Assembly (NCBI RefSeq): GCF_000983115.1
Contig: NZ_CGIH01000038.1
Coordinates: 18,128-82,127 of the forward strand
DNA from: Syntrophomonas zehnderi OL-4
GTDB taxonomy: Bacteria > Bacillota > Syntrophomonadia > Syntrophomonadales > Syntrophomonadaceae
Length of the DNA: 64,000 nucleotides
Reading direction: 5' to 3'
Positions 43,891 to 52,844 of the stretch are shown piece after piece. Within the stretch, counting starts at the first letter, position 1; every line of letters begins with the position of its first letter. The notes beneath the pieces are model-generated. The model was not told the DNA's origin. It was given only the letters and a program-made list of their open reading frames with translations, and made no database searches. The position numbers and the translations under genes were made by a program.

Positions 43891-45588
43891 TTATCCTCCC
43901 AGCATGATCATTTGCTCAAGCAGCGGACCTAGAGCCAAGGCCGGGAAAAAAGTGAGAGCACCCACGATTATAACGGTTACTATCAGTAAACCGACAAACA
44001 TACTGTTGTGAGTAGAAATAGTTCCAGCTCCGGCCGGAATTGACGATTTAGCCCCCATACTGCCGGCCACTGCCAACATCGGCAATATGACCCCAAACCG
44101 TCCAGCCAGCAAAGCTGCACTTAACATCAGATTATAAAAAAGGGTATTGGCGTTTAATCCTGCAAAGGCACTGCCGTTATTACCAGTACAAGAAGAAAAA
44201 GCATATAATATTTCGGATAAACCATGGGGCCCAGGGTTTAATATGGATGCAGTCCCACTTGGTGTTGCCGCGGCGGTAGCACTGCCCAGCAAAATAGAAG
44301 CTGCCGGTATCAGAATAGCCAAAGTAACCATTTTCATTTCCCGCGCTTCAATTTTCTTGCCCAGATATTCCGGAGTTCGGCCCACCATCAGACCTACAAT
44401 AAAAATAGTGATAATTACAAAAGCCAACATACCATACAGACCTGAGCCAACCCCGCCGAAAACGTTTTCCCCCAGCATCATCAACCAAAGGGGTATCATA
44501 CCACCCAGGGGGGTAAAGCTGTCATGCATGGAATTCACGGCACCGCATGAACTAGCGGTAGTCACCGTTGACCAAAGGGCCGAATTGACTATGCCAAAAC
44601 GTACTTCTTTGCCTTCCATGGCAGTGGGGCCGGTTACACCCCTGATAGCCAGCTGAGGATTGCCGGCCGCCTCATTGTAATATGTGATTCCACTGGCTGC
44701 CATAAACAGGATCAGCATTGCTAAAAAAATGGCCCGTCCCTGACGTTTGTCACCAGACATATGCCCAAAAGTAAAGGGAAGTGCTGCTGGAATAACCAGA
44801 ATAGCCAGCATCTCCAAAAAATTAGTCAGGGGAGTCGGATTTTCAAAGGGGTGGGCGGAATTGGCATTCATAAAACCTCCGCCATTCGTACCCAGCTCTT
44901 TGATGGCTTCCTGGGAGGCCACCGGCCCCATGGCCAGTACCTGAGGTTTCCCCTCCAGGGTTTGCACCGTCTGATAAGGATGCAGATTCTGAATTACTCC
45001 CTGCGATACCAAAACCAATGCCAGAACAAAGGAAATGGGGAGTAAAATCCTGGTAACAGAACGGGTCAGATCCACCCAAAAGTTTCCCAGGGTTTTACTG
45101 TTGCGCCGGGTTAATCCTCTTATCAAAGCCACGGCAACTGCCATACCCGTTGCTGCTGAAACAAAGTTTTGTACCGTCATGCCAGTCATTTGGGTAAAAT
45201 AGCTCATGGTGCTTTCCCCGCCATAGGCTTGCCAGTTGGTATTGGTCATAAAGCTTATAGCGGTATTTAAAGCTAAATCCCACTTTACCGCAGCCATTTT
45301 TTGCGGGTTAAAGGGTAAGACGCCTTGTATTAACTGTAAAATAAACAGCAACAAAAAACCGGCCAGATTAAAAATCAGCAAGGCCCCGGCATACTGCCGC
45401 CAGCCCATTTCTTCCGTCTCATTTACCCCGCAAATTCTATAGATCAGTTTTTCAAAAGGAAGCATTAGGCGATCCAGAAAACCTTTCTCTCCCATATACA
45501 CCCTGGCCATGTAACGTCCCAAGGGGATAGCCAGGGTGGAAAGAACCACAAGAAAAAACAATATTTGCATAATATCAATCGTTTTCAT
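43891..45588 (-). CDS. kdpA: Potassium-transporting ATPase KdpA subunit
   Basis: 565 residues from ATG 45588 (GGAGGAACTGTA before it; the stop codon of kdpF overlaps as TAATG). Multi-helix K+ channel subunit with the four degenerate selectivity loops, e.g. NTNWQAYGGESTMSYFTQM, ELGTNGGGFMNANSAHPFEN and SSCTGNNGSAFAGLNANTLF. Forms the ion path of KdpFABC. Terminates in a stretch of hydrophobic residues PLLEQMIMLGG. Confidence 0.96.
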   Translation of the reverse strand: MKTIDIMQILFFLVVLSTLAIPLGRYMARVYMGEKGFLDRLMLPFEKLIYRICGVNETEEMGWRQYAGALLIFNLAGFLLLFILQLIQGVLPFNPQKMAAVKWDLALNTAISFMTNTNWQAYGGESTMSYFTQMTGMTVQNFVSAATGMAVAVALIRGLTRRNSKTLGNFWVDLTRSVTRILLPISFVLALVLVSQGVIQNLHPYQTVQTLEGKPQVLAMGPVASQEAIKELGTNGGGFMNANSAHPFENPTPLTNFLEMLAILVIPAALPFTFGHMSGDKRQGRAIFLAMLILFMAASGITYYNEAAGNPQLAIRGVTGPTAMEGKEVRFGIVNSALWSTVTTASSCGAVNSMHDSFTPLGGMIPLWLMMLGENVFGGVGSGLYGMLAFVIITIFIVGLMVGRTPEYLGKKIEAREMKMVTLAILIPAASILLGSATAAATPSGTASILNPGPHGLSEILYAFSSCTGNNGSAFAGLNANTLFYNLMLSAALLAGRFGVILPMLAVAGSMGAKSSIPAGAGTISTHNSMFVGLLIVTVIIVGALTFFPALALGPLLEQMIMLGG

Positions 45589-45671
45589 TACAGTTCCTCC
45601 GCCTTCATCAGACAATAAAACAGGAATACCAGCAATCCTACAGCAACAATACCGCTTATAATTAAATCCAT
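45588..45671 (-). CDS. kdpF: KdpF small membrane subunit
   Basis: 27-residue frame MDLIISGIVAVGLLVFLFYC then LMKAEEL: a single hydrophobic helix with a short charged end, the size and shape of KdpF, which stabilises the KdpABC complex. ATG at 45671 follows AAAGGGATGATAGG; its TAA shares a base with the ATG of kdpA. Too short for usual gene callers, but position and sequence make it clear. Confidence 0.92.
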   Translation of the reverse strand: MDLIISGIVAVGLLVFLFYCLMKAEEL

Positions 45672-45697
45672 CCTATCATCCCTTTCCTTTTAAAAAA

Positions 45698-45800
45698 TTA
45701 GGCTTTACCCAGCTTAAGCTTAGGCAGGTTGCTTGAGCCGATGGCATCATTGATGCCCGCCGGGAAAACCATATTGTTATCATAAATCAGAAAGTGGTAA
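45698..45800 (-). pseudogene. C-terminal-like frame upstream of kdpF
   Basis: On the minus strand a frame reads RLYHFLIYDNNMVFPAGI, then NDAIGSSNLPKLKLGKA, then stop, and looks like the end of a real protein (regular codon use, basic C-terminus). It has only ATG at 45772 as start and no ribosome site. It may be the remnant of a gene displaced when kdp was acquired, or a small peptide of 24 residues. Not identified. Confidence 0.3.
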
Positions 45801-45975
45801 AGACGGGGTCAAGATTATCGGTCAGTATGTAAAGAAAGTATAAATATTAAACAGGTTTTGGGATTGAGGATTTTTCGGCGTTTTGGACATTTATAAATTT
45901 TAATAGTATAATGATTTAATGTAGAAAACAAAATAGTAATAATTTTCTTATTACTATACCTAAGGAGTGATTTTA

Positions 45976-46617
45976 ATGGCATTTTCGGCTCCAACGCTTA
46001 TCTGCCAGAAAAGGGAATTATCGACCAAGTCCTACTTAAACAAATCTAAAAAGGATGATTATATTCCAGCTATAATATATGGAAAAGACCAGGAACCTAT
46101 ACCTGTTATGCTGGCGGCCAAACCCACCCTGAAGGAATTTAAAACCCACGGGGTGCATAGTATTTTTAACCTGAATATAAGTGGCGAACCTAAAAAACTT
46201 ATATCGGTAGTTCGCGAATATCAAAACCATCCTGTGACAGGTAAGATCATCCATATAGACTTTATGACGGTCAGCATGACGGAAAAATTTACGAGTTCTG
46301 TGCCTGTTCATATAATCGGTGAGGAAGCAGCAACTAAAGAAGGCGGGATAATACAAGCAGGTTTAACCGAAATCGAGGTAGAATGTTTGCCTCAGGATTT
46401 ACCTGATAATATTACTTATGATATATCTGATTTAAAAATTGGTAATAACGTAACCGTAGGTGATATTACGCCACCTCAGGGGGTAACTTTCTTAAGTGAT
46501 CCTGATGCGGTTATAGTCACAATCTTAGCACCCAGTCGGGCTACTACCGAAGATGAAGCATCTGAAAACGAAGCAGCCGAAGCAGGAGAAGCTGTAGAAG
46601 CTAAAAATGAAGAATAG
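45976..46617 (+). CDS. rplY: 50S ribosomal protein L25 / general stress protein Ctc
   Basis: 213 residues. N-terminal L25 domain (RELSTKSYLNKSKKDDYIPA, IIYGKDQEPIPVML, KIIHIDFMTV) binding 5S rRNA, then the longer TL5/Ctc C-terminal domain and an acidic Ala/Glu tail (ASENEAAEAGEAVEAKNEE). ATG at 45976 behind AAGGAGTGATTTTA; the frame starts nine bases earlier but that would cover the site. Alone on the plus strand, with its own terminator. Confidence 0.94.
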   Translation: MAFSAPTLICQKRELSTKSYLNKSKKDDYIPAIIYGKDQEPIPVMLAAKPTLKEFKTHGVHSIFNLNISGEPKKLISVVREYQNHPVTGKIIHIDFMTVSMTEKFTSSVPVHIIGEEAATKEGGIIQAGLTEIEVECLPQDLPDNITYDISDLKIGNNVTVGDITPPQGVTFLSDPDAVIVTILAPSRATTEDEASENEAAEAGEAVEAKNEE

Positions 46618-46726
46618 GTTATAAATAGTCCTTTTATTGCTTGGCATTCCTCCAATAAGGGTTTTACAAAATTATGGTTAATCAAAGTTGTTTATAAGCA
46701 GACCAATGATTACCTATGAATTGTGA

Positions 46727-46755
46727 AAAATCCATATTGGAGGATTTGTTTTTTA
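46727..46755 (+). terminator. Probable terminator of rplY
   Basis: AAATCC...GGATTT short stem followed by GTTTTTTAGG, about 110 bases after the stop. Weak stem, so moderate confidence. Confidence 0.5.
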
Positions 46756-46821
46756 GGTCAAACTTGGGAACTAAAGTATACGGAAACAGATCGGTATAAT
46801 AAGACAAATGGCTCTTTGAAT

Positions 46822-46862
46822 TTTAAAAAAAATTGGCCGTAGGACTTATAATCCTACGGCAA
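46822..46862 (-). terminator. Terminator of the 2-oxoacid oxidoreductase operon
   Basis: GCCGTAGGA-CTTATAA-TCCTACGGC, perfect 9-bp stem, with a long T run on the minus strand (AATTTTTTTT). About 55 bases beyond the stop at 46919. Confidence 0.88.
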
Positions 46863-46918
46863 CAATTAATTTTCCCGCATTGATTTTTAAGGGATTAATT
46901 ATAAATACCCGCCCATAT

Positions 46919-47473
46919 CTATAGCCACTCTTTCTTAGCATAAGCCACGCCGACTAAAAAGGCTTCTTTGTTCTTGTCAATAACGGCTTGTTTTTTGCCT
47001 TTAAAAATTTCCTCAAAGAACCCTAAAACCTGCTGGGTTTCCACAAGGGCAGTCTTTTCCAGATAAGCACCCAGCAAAATCATATTGGCTCCTCGAGGAT
47101 TGCCAATTTCCTCTGCCAACTCGTTAACCGGAACTTCCAGCACCGTCAAATCTTCGCGGACAGGCTTACGATCCACTAGAGAAGAATTCAAAACTACGGT
47201 TCCGTTTGGCTGGATTTTGTCTTCGAATTTATCCAGGGAAGGCCGGTTCATTATAACGGCCATTAAAGGATGTTCGGTTAATGGGGAACTGATTTCATCA
47301 TCGGCAATCGTTACCAGGCAATTCGCAGTCCCTCCGCGCATTTCCGCACCATAGGAAGGAACCCAGGATACATTCTTGCCGACTTCCATGGCTGCATGGG
47401 TGAGAAATTGACCCATGGACAATACGCCCTGTCCTCCAAATCCTGCAAACAATATCTGCTTTTCTTTTTCCAT
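46919..47473 (-). CDS. 2-oxoacid:ferredoxin oxidoreductase, gamma subunit
   Basis: 184 residues. Starts MEKEKQILFAGFGGQGVLSM, the gamma-subunit signature, with NVSWVPSYGAEMRGGTANCL and NMILLGAYLEKTALV. Part of a four-protein KorDABC/VorDABC-type complex that oxidises a 2-oxoacid to acyl-CoA and reduces ferredoxin. I set the start at 47473 (AAGGAGG upstream); the frame reaches 47503. Substrate (2-oxoglutarate or branched-chain) cannot be told from motifs. Confidence 0.93.
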   Translation of the reverse strand: MEKEKQILFAGFGGQGVLSMGQFLTHAAMEVGKNVSWVPSYGAEMRGGTANCLVTIADDEISSPLTEHPLMAVIMNRPSLDKFEDKIQPNGTVVLNSSLVDRKPVREDLTVLEVPVNELAEEIGNPRGANMILLGAYLEKTALVETQQVLGFFEEIFKGKKQAVIDKNKEAFLVGVAYAKKEWL

Positions 47474-47477
47474 CCTG

Positions 47478-48218
47478 CTAGTCCTCCTTAACTTTGAACT
47501 CACCCAGTGGATAATAAGGAATCATTTTTTCTTCTACCCAGTCAAGTGCATCCAGGGGGCTCAATCCCCAGTTAGTAGGACAGGTTGATAATATCTCCAC
47601 CATGGTGAAACCCAGTCCCTGCTGCTGAATCTGCAGGGCCTTCTTTATGGCTTTTTTAGTTTTGATTACATTGGCCGGATTGTTAACGGCGGTGCGGCAG
47701 ATGTAGGCGGAACCTTCATTTTGAGATAGTAACTCCGCCATTTTGGCCGGATAACCTTCAAAGTCTTTATTTCTGCCGTAGGGAGAGGTGGTGGTAACCT
47801 GTCCCAACAAGGTGGTGGGTGCCATTTGCCCACCGGTCATACCATAAATGGCGTTATTGACAAAAACCACGGTTATCTTTTCTCCCCGCAGAGATGCATG
47901 CACGATTTCACCCATACCGATAGAGGCCAGGTCGCCGTCTCCCTGATAAGTAAAAACCGTATTATTAGGCTGTAATCTTTTTATAGCTGTCGCAATAGCT
48001 GGAGCCCGGCCATGAGCTGCTTCCAGCATATCACAGTTGAAATATTCATAAGCCAGAACGGCACATCCTACCGGACAAATGCCTATCGCGTTTTCCCGCA
48101 GGTTTAATTCATCCAGGCATTCACCTATCAAACGATGAATAATGCCATGGGTGCATCCTGGACAATAGTGAAATTTAGCCTCGGTAAGGCTTTCCGGACG
48201 ACGGGCTATAACTTTCAT
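47478..48218 (-). CDS. 2-oxoacid:ferredoxin oxidoreductase, beta subunit (TPP)
   Basis: 246 residues. TPP-binding region with CPGCTHGIIHRLIGECLDEL and the GDGDLASIGMGEIVHASLRG motif, then VFVNNAIYGMTGGQMAPTTL. Cys12-type cluster ligands and AHGRAPAIATAIKRL fit the KorB/VorA family. Overlaps the last base of the alpha gene, so coupled translation is expected. Confidence 0.94.
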   Translation of the reverse strand: MKVIARRPESLTEAKFHYCPGCTHGIIHRLIGECLDELNLRENAIGICPVGCAVLAYEYFNCDMLEAAHGRAPAIATAIKRLQPNNTVFTYQGDGDLASIGMGEIVHASLRGEKITVVFVNNAIYGMTGGQMAPTTLLGQVTTTSPYGRNKDFEGYPAKMAELLSQNEGSAYICRTAVNNPANVIKTKKAIKKALQIQQQGLGFTMVEILSTCPTNWGLSPLDALDWVEEKMIPYYPLGEFKVKED

Positions 48219-49273
48219 TAGTATCCCTCCCTTTGAGCAATCCGCATAATTTCCTGGTAGATTTCCTCAGGATTGGGGGTGATTCCAATGCGCCCGTAAA
48301 ATTCCACTGGTGCCCGCCCGGCTACCGCCAGCCTGATATCTTCAATCATCTGACCCATACTTATCTCTACCGCCAAAAAACGTTTGGCGCTATTTACGGC
48401 CTGCCGGATAGCTTCATCGGGGAAAGGCCATAGGGTAATGGGTCTGATCATACCTACTTTAACACCTTGTTGGCGTGCTTCCATAACCGCCTTTTTGACG
48501 ATGCGCGCCATCAATCCAAAGGCCACCACCACTAATTCGGCGTCCTCGGTTTGAAATGATTCGGCCCGTTTTTCATTAAGCGCCATGGAGGTATATTTAT
48601 TTTGCAAATGATGATTACGTTCTTCCAGGTATTCTGCTGATAAGTGCAAGGTATTTATAATATTAGGTTTTCTGCCCCGGCAGCCGGTTACGGCCCAAGG
48701 TTTTTCAGGTAATTTAGTTACCGGTTCTCTCATGATAATAGGTTCCATCATCTGACCCAGCGTACCTTCAGCCATAATCATAACCGGACTTCTATATTTG
48801 TCAGCCAGTTCAAAGCCGGTAACGGCAAAATCCATCATTTCCTGCACACTGGAGGGTGCCAGTACCATGGTGCGATAATCCCCGTGTCCTCCACCGCGGG
48901 TAGCTTGAAAGTAATCCGACTGAGCCGGTTGAATGCCGCCCAGTCCCGGCCCTCCCCTGGATATATTTACGATCAGGCAGGGTAACTCTGCTTCCGCAAT
49001 GAAGGATATACCCTCCTGTTTCAAGCTGATGCCCGGACCTGATGAGGCGGTCATTACCCTCTGACCGGTGGAAGCTCCTCCATATACCATGTTAATGGCA
49101 GCCAGTTCACTCTCCGCTTGGACAAAAACACCATTCAGCTTGGGAAGTTTTCTAGCCATATACTCAGCTATTTCACTGGAAGGAGTAATGGGATAGCCAA
49201 AAAAACCTCTGCAACCAGCGATAATCGCACCTTCCGCCAAGGCCTCATTGCCCTTCATCAAAACCTTAGGCAT
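48218..49273 (-). CDS. 2-oxoacid:ferredoxin oxidoreductase, alpha subunit
   Basis: 351 residues. KorA/VorB type: GNEALAEGAIIAGCRGFFGY, then PITPSSEIAEYM, TASSGPGISLKQEGISFIAE, NISRGGPGLGGIQPAQSDYF and the C-terminal transketolase-like IRPITLWPFPDEAIRQA. Binds CoA and the 2-oxoacid. Start ATG 49273 behind AAAGGGAGTGATGAT, four bases after the ferredoxin gene. Confidence 0.94.
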   Translation of the reverse strand: MPKVLMKGNEALAEGAIIAGCRGFFGYPITPSSEIAEYMARKLPKLNGVFVQAESELAAINMVYGGASTGQRVMTASSGPGISLKQEGISFIAEAELPCLIVNISRGGPGLGGIQPAQSDYFQATRGGGHGDYRTMVLAPSSVQEMMDFAVTGFELADKYRSPVMIMAEGTLGQMMEPIIMREPVTKLPEKPWAVTGCRGRKPNIINTLHLSAEYLEERNHHLQNKYTSMALNEKRAESFQTEDAELVVVAFGLMARIVKKAVMEARQQGVKVGMIRPITLWPFPDEAIRQAVNSAKRFLAVEISMGQMIEDIRLAVAGRAPVEFYGRIGITPNPEEIYQEIMRIAQREGY

Positions 49274-49277
49274 ATCA

Positions 49278-49493
49278 TCACTCCCTTTCTACCTCAATAA
49301 TCATATCCGGACACATCAGGGCGCAAATACCACATCCGTTACAATCTTCCGGATGCAGTATGTTAACCGGATGGTAGCCTAGGGTATTGATGATCTCTTC
49401 ATCAAGCCCTAATATACCTTTAGGGCAAAACTTTACACACAGCTCACACGCCTTGCACCGGTCGGTAAAAAAACGAACCCTGCCTTTTGCCAT
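49278..49493 (-). CDS. Ferredoxin-like delta subunit, 2x[4Fe-4S]
   Basis: 71 residues with two CxxCxxCxxxC clusters: CKACELCVKFCPKG and CNGCGICALMCPDM. Electron-transfer subunit of the same oxidoreductase complex (KorD/VorD position). Gene order delta-alpha-beta-gamma is the common one. Confidence 0.93.
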   Translation of the reverse strand: MAKGRVRFFTDRCKACELCVKFCPKGILGLDEEIINTLGYHPVNILHPEDCNGCGICALMCPDMIIEVERE

Positions 49494-49519
49494 CCTACTT
49501 TTCCTCCTTTGAAGAATTC

Positions 49520-50179
49520 CTACATCCAGTCAGGCTTTAAATAGAGGTTAATACCTAACAGTATTTCTCCATATTGGTTAACGAGTGCATCATGAAATTT
49601 TGATTCTACAGTCAATAAACGAATCGGCAGGTTCATCTCCTGGGCGTATCCCCGGACTTTCTCATGCCCAGCTCTGATTATTTCAGGGGTGGTTTCCCCT
49701 AAAAGATTAGGATTGCTGACTATACCGGTAAAAGGTATATGGGCTGCTCCCTCCAGAAGCTGTTTTAATTCCGTAACACTCTCTAAATCCTGTGCAAATG
49801 GTCTGTAGGGGTTTATTACCATATAAAATTCATAGTATCTATCCTTTATATATCTGCTCAGATACCCCAATACCAAAGTTCCCACTTCATCTCCGGCCAA
49901 ATCGATGATCATATCATTTTCCTGCCGTAGCAGTCCAATAATCTCAGCGGGAATATTGGGGACATCCCCAAAGGATAGTTCTCCGCTCGGTGCTACAACC
50001 CTTATATCCATATTTTCCAGGGTTTTGCGAATATCCCGGGAAACGAAATACGGATTAACCAGATCCAGATCCGCCAGAACTACACGATCAGACTGTTCTC
50101 GTTTCCGTATCGCATAATTTAATACCAGTTCCGACTTTCCGCTGCCAAATCCCCCTGCGAAAATAATTACATTAGCCAA
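49520..50179 (-). CDS. P-loop ATPase linked to the oxidoreductase operon
   Basis: 219 residues, MinD/SIMIBI-like. Walker A is FAGGFGSGKSELVLNYAIRK and a second aspartate-rich motif is VVLADLDLVNPYFVSRDIRK; MIIDLAGDEVGTLVLGYLSR is the switch region. First gene of the operon, 26 bases before the ferredoxin subunit. Such ATPases are often found with this operon in Clostridia and may help insert Fe-S clusters or assemble the complex, but the role is not established. Confidence 0.7.
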   Translation of the reverse strand: MANVIIFAGGFGSGKSELVLNYAIRKREQSDRVVLADLDLVNPYFVSRDIRKTLENMDIRVVAPSGELSFGDVPNIPAEIIGLLRQENDMIIDLAGDEVGTLVLGYLSRYIKDRYYEFYMVINPYRPFAQDLESVTELKQLLEGAAHIPFTGIVSNPNLLGETTPEIIRAGHEKVRGYAQEMNLPIRLLTVESKFHDALVNQYGEILLGINLYLKPDWM

Positions 50180-50499
50180 GTTGTGCCCCTTTCCGAGCGA
50201 AAATCTTTTATGCTTATATATTGAGTAATGGTATAACAGAATTATACGAAAAGCAATAAAAAGTTGCCCAAAATTCTATAGTTTAATATTTGCACCCTTT
50301 ATTTCTTCAGCCAAGCCGCGCCATTACCAGGATAACAAAATGTTGCGTTTCCACAATATACATATACTAAACCCCCATGAGTACAGAGACAACCAATAGA
50401 TTTAAGTAACGAAGTGGTCAAATCCATTTCCTCAGCGTATCGTTAATTAAAAAATCAGTCTTAATCAGTATCTATTTAATTGTCTTTCTATTAATTTGC
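50180..50499. other. Intergenic, promoter region of the oxidoreductase operon
   Basis: AT-rich, no gene. The first 60 bases carry the probable promoter of the ATPase-oxidoreductase operon (minus). No riboswitch or repeat recognised in the rest. Confidence 0.4.
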
Positions 50500-50536
50500 A
50501 AGGAAAAACCGGGGGCAAATTAAGCTCCCCGGTTAA
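50500..50536 (-). terminator. Terminator downstream of the HDOD gene
   Basis: AACCGGGG and CCCCGGTT stem with a loop of about 10 bases; minus strand continues TTTTTCC. It lies 140 bases past the HDOD stop codon. Confidence 0.75.
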
Positions 50537-50674
50537 ATCAGGTTTTAACCACAGGATAATTGACGTGTTAAAAAAAGGTAAAGGCGTTCGGAGAAATCAC
50601 CCAACCGGTACCACTGACATGAACTTCGTTCATAATTAAGGTTGCCGGGCCATTTTTTGTTATCCTTGTCTATA

Positions 50675-51517
50675 TTAGAAACTTTGCTGATCCACAAAGA
50701 CATCGGTCAGCTGGGAAACCAAGATATCAATATCACTCACCTGCAAAGCCAACTGGCTCAAGGCTTGCTCGGAGAAAGGATAGAGCATGCCGTCAATCCC
50801 GATACCTATACCCATGGATACACAGATCGCATCGGCCACATGTACGATAGCCGTCAGGTTTTTATTAACCCCGGACTGCTCAGGTGTGTGGTGATAGGCA
50901 ATGGCCTCTACCAATTCCTGAGGGAGATTCCATTTTTCCGCAATCTTGGCTCCTACCAGAGCATGATTGTAGCCTAAAATTTCATTTTCCGCATCCAGAA
51001 AGGGTATATTATTAGCGGTAACCAGGGCTACGACTTCATGGTAGCTTTCCTTAAGGGTATTATTTAAAATCACCTTGCCGATATCATGTAAAAGGCCGGC
51101 CGTATACGCGACATCAACAAAACCAAATTTTATTCTTTTGGCAATATGTCTGGAGGCCATCGCTACACATTGGGAATGTCTCCACAGTTCACCGGGAGCT
51201 AAAGCATAGCCTTCTATCTCCTGGCTTAAAATATCACTGACTGAAGCAGCCATGACGATACTGCGCACGGTTTTGAATCCTAAATAAACGGTCGCATCAG
51301 TTACCGTAGCAATACGCCTGGGAAAACCGTAGAAGGCTGAGTTAGCCATTCTTAATACCTTGGCCGTCATTCCCTGATCTTGATTTAAAACGGCATTAAT
51401 ATCCTGGGCGGTCGAATTCGGATCTTCTGTTAATTCCATTACCCTGGTTGCCACATGCGGCAAAGCCGGCAGATCATTGACTGCTTCTATTATCGATTCT
51501 AAAGTAACTTTCCCCAT
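50675..51517 (-). CDS. HDOD-domain protein
   Basis: 280 residues. HDOD domain: LPALPHVATRVMELTEDPNS, VLRMANSAFYGFPRRIATVT, AYTAGLLHDIGKVILNNTLK, then EKWNLPQELVEAIAYHHTPE. The family is a non-catalytic relative of HD hydrolases, used in c-di-GMP, chemotaxis or stress signalling; the LHDIGK and YHHTPE motifs keep metal-binding-like residues. Preceded, 16 bases upstream, by an unknown gene, with which it is probably co-transcribed. Start ATG 51517 behind GGGGGGGTAACTATG. Confidence 0.9.
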   Translation of the reverse strand: MGKVTLESIIEAVNDLPALPHVATRVMELTEDPNSTAQDINAVLNQDQGMTAKVLRMANSAFYGFPRRIATVTDATVYLGFKTVRSIVMAASVSDILSQEIEGYALAPGELWRHSQCVAMASRHIAKRIKFGFVDVAYTAGLLHDIGKVILNNTLKESYHEVVALVTANNIPFLDAENEILGYNHALVGAKIAEKWNLPQELVEAIAYHHTPEQSGVNKNLTAIVHVADAICVSMGIGIGIDGMLYPFSEQALSQLALQVSDIDILVSQLTDVFVDQQSF

Positions 51518-51532
51518 AGTTACCCCCCCAAC

Positions 51533-51964
51533 CTATTTCCAATTATTAATTTTCTTCAATAAATGCTCTTTGTACGATACCAGTTCCTCACTTACTTTAA
51601 ATACTAATCTTTCCACATCAAATTTGGACAGGGTCAACTCGGCTGGTTCCAAGACCTCTACGGTTCTAAATTCTTCCTTCATGCAAAACTTTATCGCATC
51701 TTCGATACTATCTGCGGTAAAGGTAATTATGACCGGGGCATAAGCGATCATTCGCCCGGTAATTTCATCGTAAACTGAATATACTTCAGCACTCATGTCA
51801 ATATCATCAATGCGAATTCCCTGTGTGGGAACATTCCTGAGCAAAGAGACCTTATGCTGGCGTACATCCTCAGCCAACTGTTCCATCGTTTTGCCCTGAA
51901 ACAGCTTTTTGGTTTTTCCATGACTTGCGTAATCAAGGCGTAGCCTTATTCCTAAACCCGCCAT
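51533..51964 (-). CDS. Unknown partner of the HDOD gene
   Basis: 143 residues, not recognised. Starts MAGLGIRLRLDYASHGKTKK with an alpha/beta-looking soluble body (SLLRNVPTQGIRIDDIDMSA, YAPVIITFTADSIEDAIKFC) and a lysine-rich C-terminus. No signal peptide or membrane helix. Tightly upstream of the HDOD gene, so a shared signalling role is the best guess. Confidence 0.6.
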   Translation of the reverse strand: MAGLGIRLRLDYASHGKTKKLFQGKTMEQLAEDVRQHKVSLLRNVPTQGIRIDDIDMSAEVYSVYDEITGRMIAYAPVIITFTADSIEDAIKFCMKEEFRTVEVLEPAELTLSKFDVERLVFKVSEELVSYKEHLLKKINNWK

Positions 51965-52109
51965 TTACTTTCATCCCCTATCCCAGCTTAGAATTATTGC
52001 TGCAAATCAAGTCTTATTTTGTAGTTTGATGCTTGTTTTAACCCCTGAAATTATATATCGAAAAGTCCAGGGTATACTTTATCCTCGGTATTATTGAGGT
52101 TTTTCCAGT

Positions 52110-52844
52110 TTAATTCCCAAAACAAGCTTTTTCCCCGGCAGACTCTTTCAAAGCTTTGACTTCACTACTGCTCAAAAAACGATATTGGCCTTCTTGAAGA
52201 CCGTCCAAAGACAAAAAGTCAAACCCGGTTCGTTTCAGTCGAATTACTGGATGACCGATCGCAGCACACATACGTTTTATCTGCCTTTTGCGGCCTTCAT
52301 GGATAACTATCTTTATCAGGCTTTCCTGAGCCTTGACGCGTAACAGCCGAGCTTCAGCCGGAGCGGTCATTCCATCCTCCAACATTATACCCTTGGTAAG
52401 GGGCATAAGTTCTTGTTCCCTGACCCTTCCTTTTACCCAGGCTTCATAGGTTTTCTTTATTTTATAGCGGGGGTGCACCATTAGATTGGCAAACTCCCCG
52501 TCATTAGTCAAGATAATCAGGCCCGCGGTATCATAATCCAGACGCCCTACCGGATAAATCCGTCCACCGCAATTCTCGATCAAATCCAAAACCGTAGAAC
52601 GCCCCTGGGGATCATAAACGCTGCAAATATAGCCCGGGGGCTTATTAAGCAGATAATATACGGCCAACTGGCTGTTGGTAATGATTTCACCTCTTAATTC
52701 AATTATATCAACATCAGGATTAACCTGGGTTCCCAGTGCGGTAATCACAGTGCCATTTACTTTAACCTGCCCGGCTTTGATAAGTTCCTCGCATCGCCGG
52801 CGGGATGCAACACCGCTGTGGGCGAGATATTTCGCTATCCTCAA
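52110..52844 (-). CDS. rluB: rRNA/tRNA pseudouridine synthase, RsuA/RluB family
   Basis: 244 residues. N-terminal S4 RNA-binding domain (RIAKYLAHSGVASRRRCEEL), then the synthase domain with catalytic Asp in PVGRLDYDTAGLIILTNDG, LMVHPRYKIKKTYEAWVKG and VIHEGRKRQIKRMCAAIGHP. Modifies uridine in 23S rRNA in the RluB case. TTG start at 52844 behind TAAGGAATGG. Its neighbour upstream is a long spacer; in many Firmicutes this gene is next to scpB, but not here, where scpB is 10 kb away. Confidence 0.92.
   Translation of the reverse strand: MRIAKYLAHSGVASRRRCEELIKAGQVKVNGTVITALGTQVNPDVDIIELRGEIITNSQLAVYYLLNKPPGYICSVYDPQGRSTVLDLIENCGGRIYPVGRLDYDTAGLIILTNDGEFANLMVHPRYKIKKTYEAWVKGRVREQELMPLTKGIMLEDGMTAPAEARLLRVKAQESLIKIVIHEGRKRQIKRMCAAIGHPVIRLKRTGFDFLSLDGLQEGQYRFLSSSEVKALKESAGEKACFGN

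Noticed and set aside
44147..44656. 169-aa plus-strand frame inside kdpA
   Set aside because: Antisense shadow of kdpA, which is clearly coding on the minus strand.
45672..45966. c-di-AMP (ydaO) riboswitch before kdp
   Set aside because: Such switches often precede kdp genes, but the conserved core sequences were not found on the minus strand here.
50290..50420. c-di-GMP riboswitch near the HDOD gene
   Set aside because: Looked for because HDOD proteins can belong to c-di-GMP signalling; the GEMM core pattern is not present on either strand.
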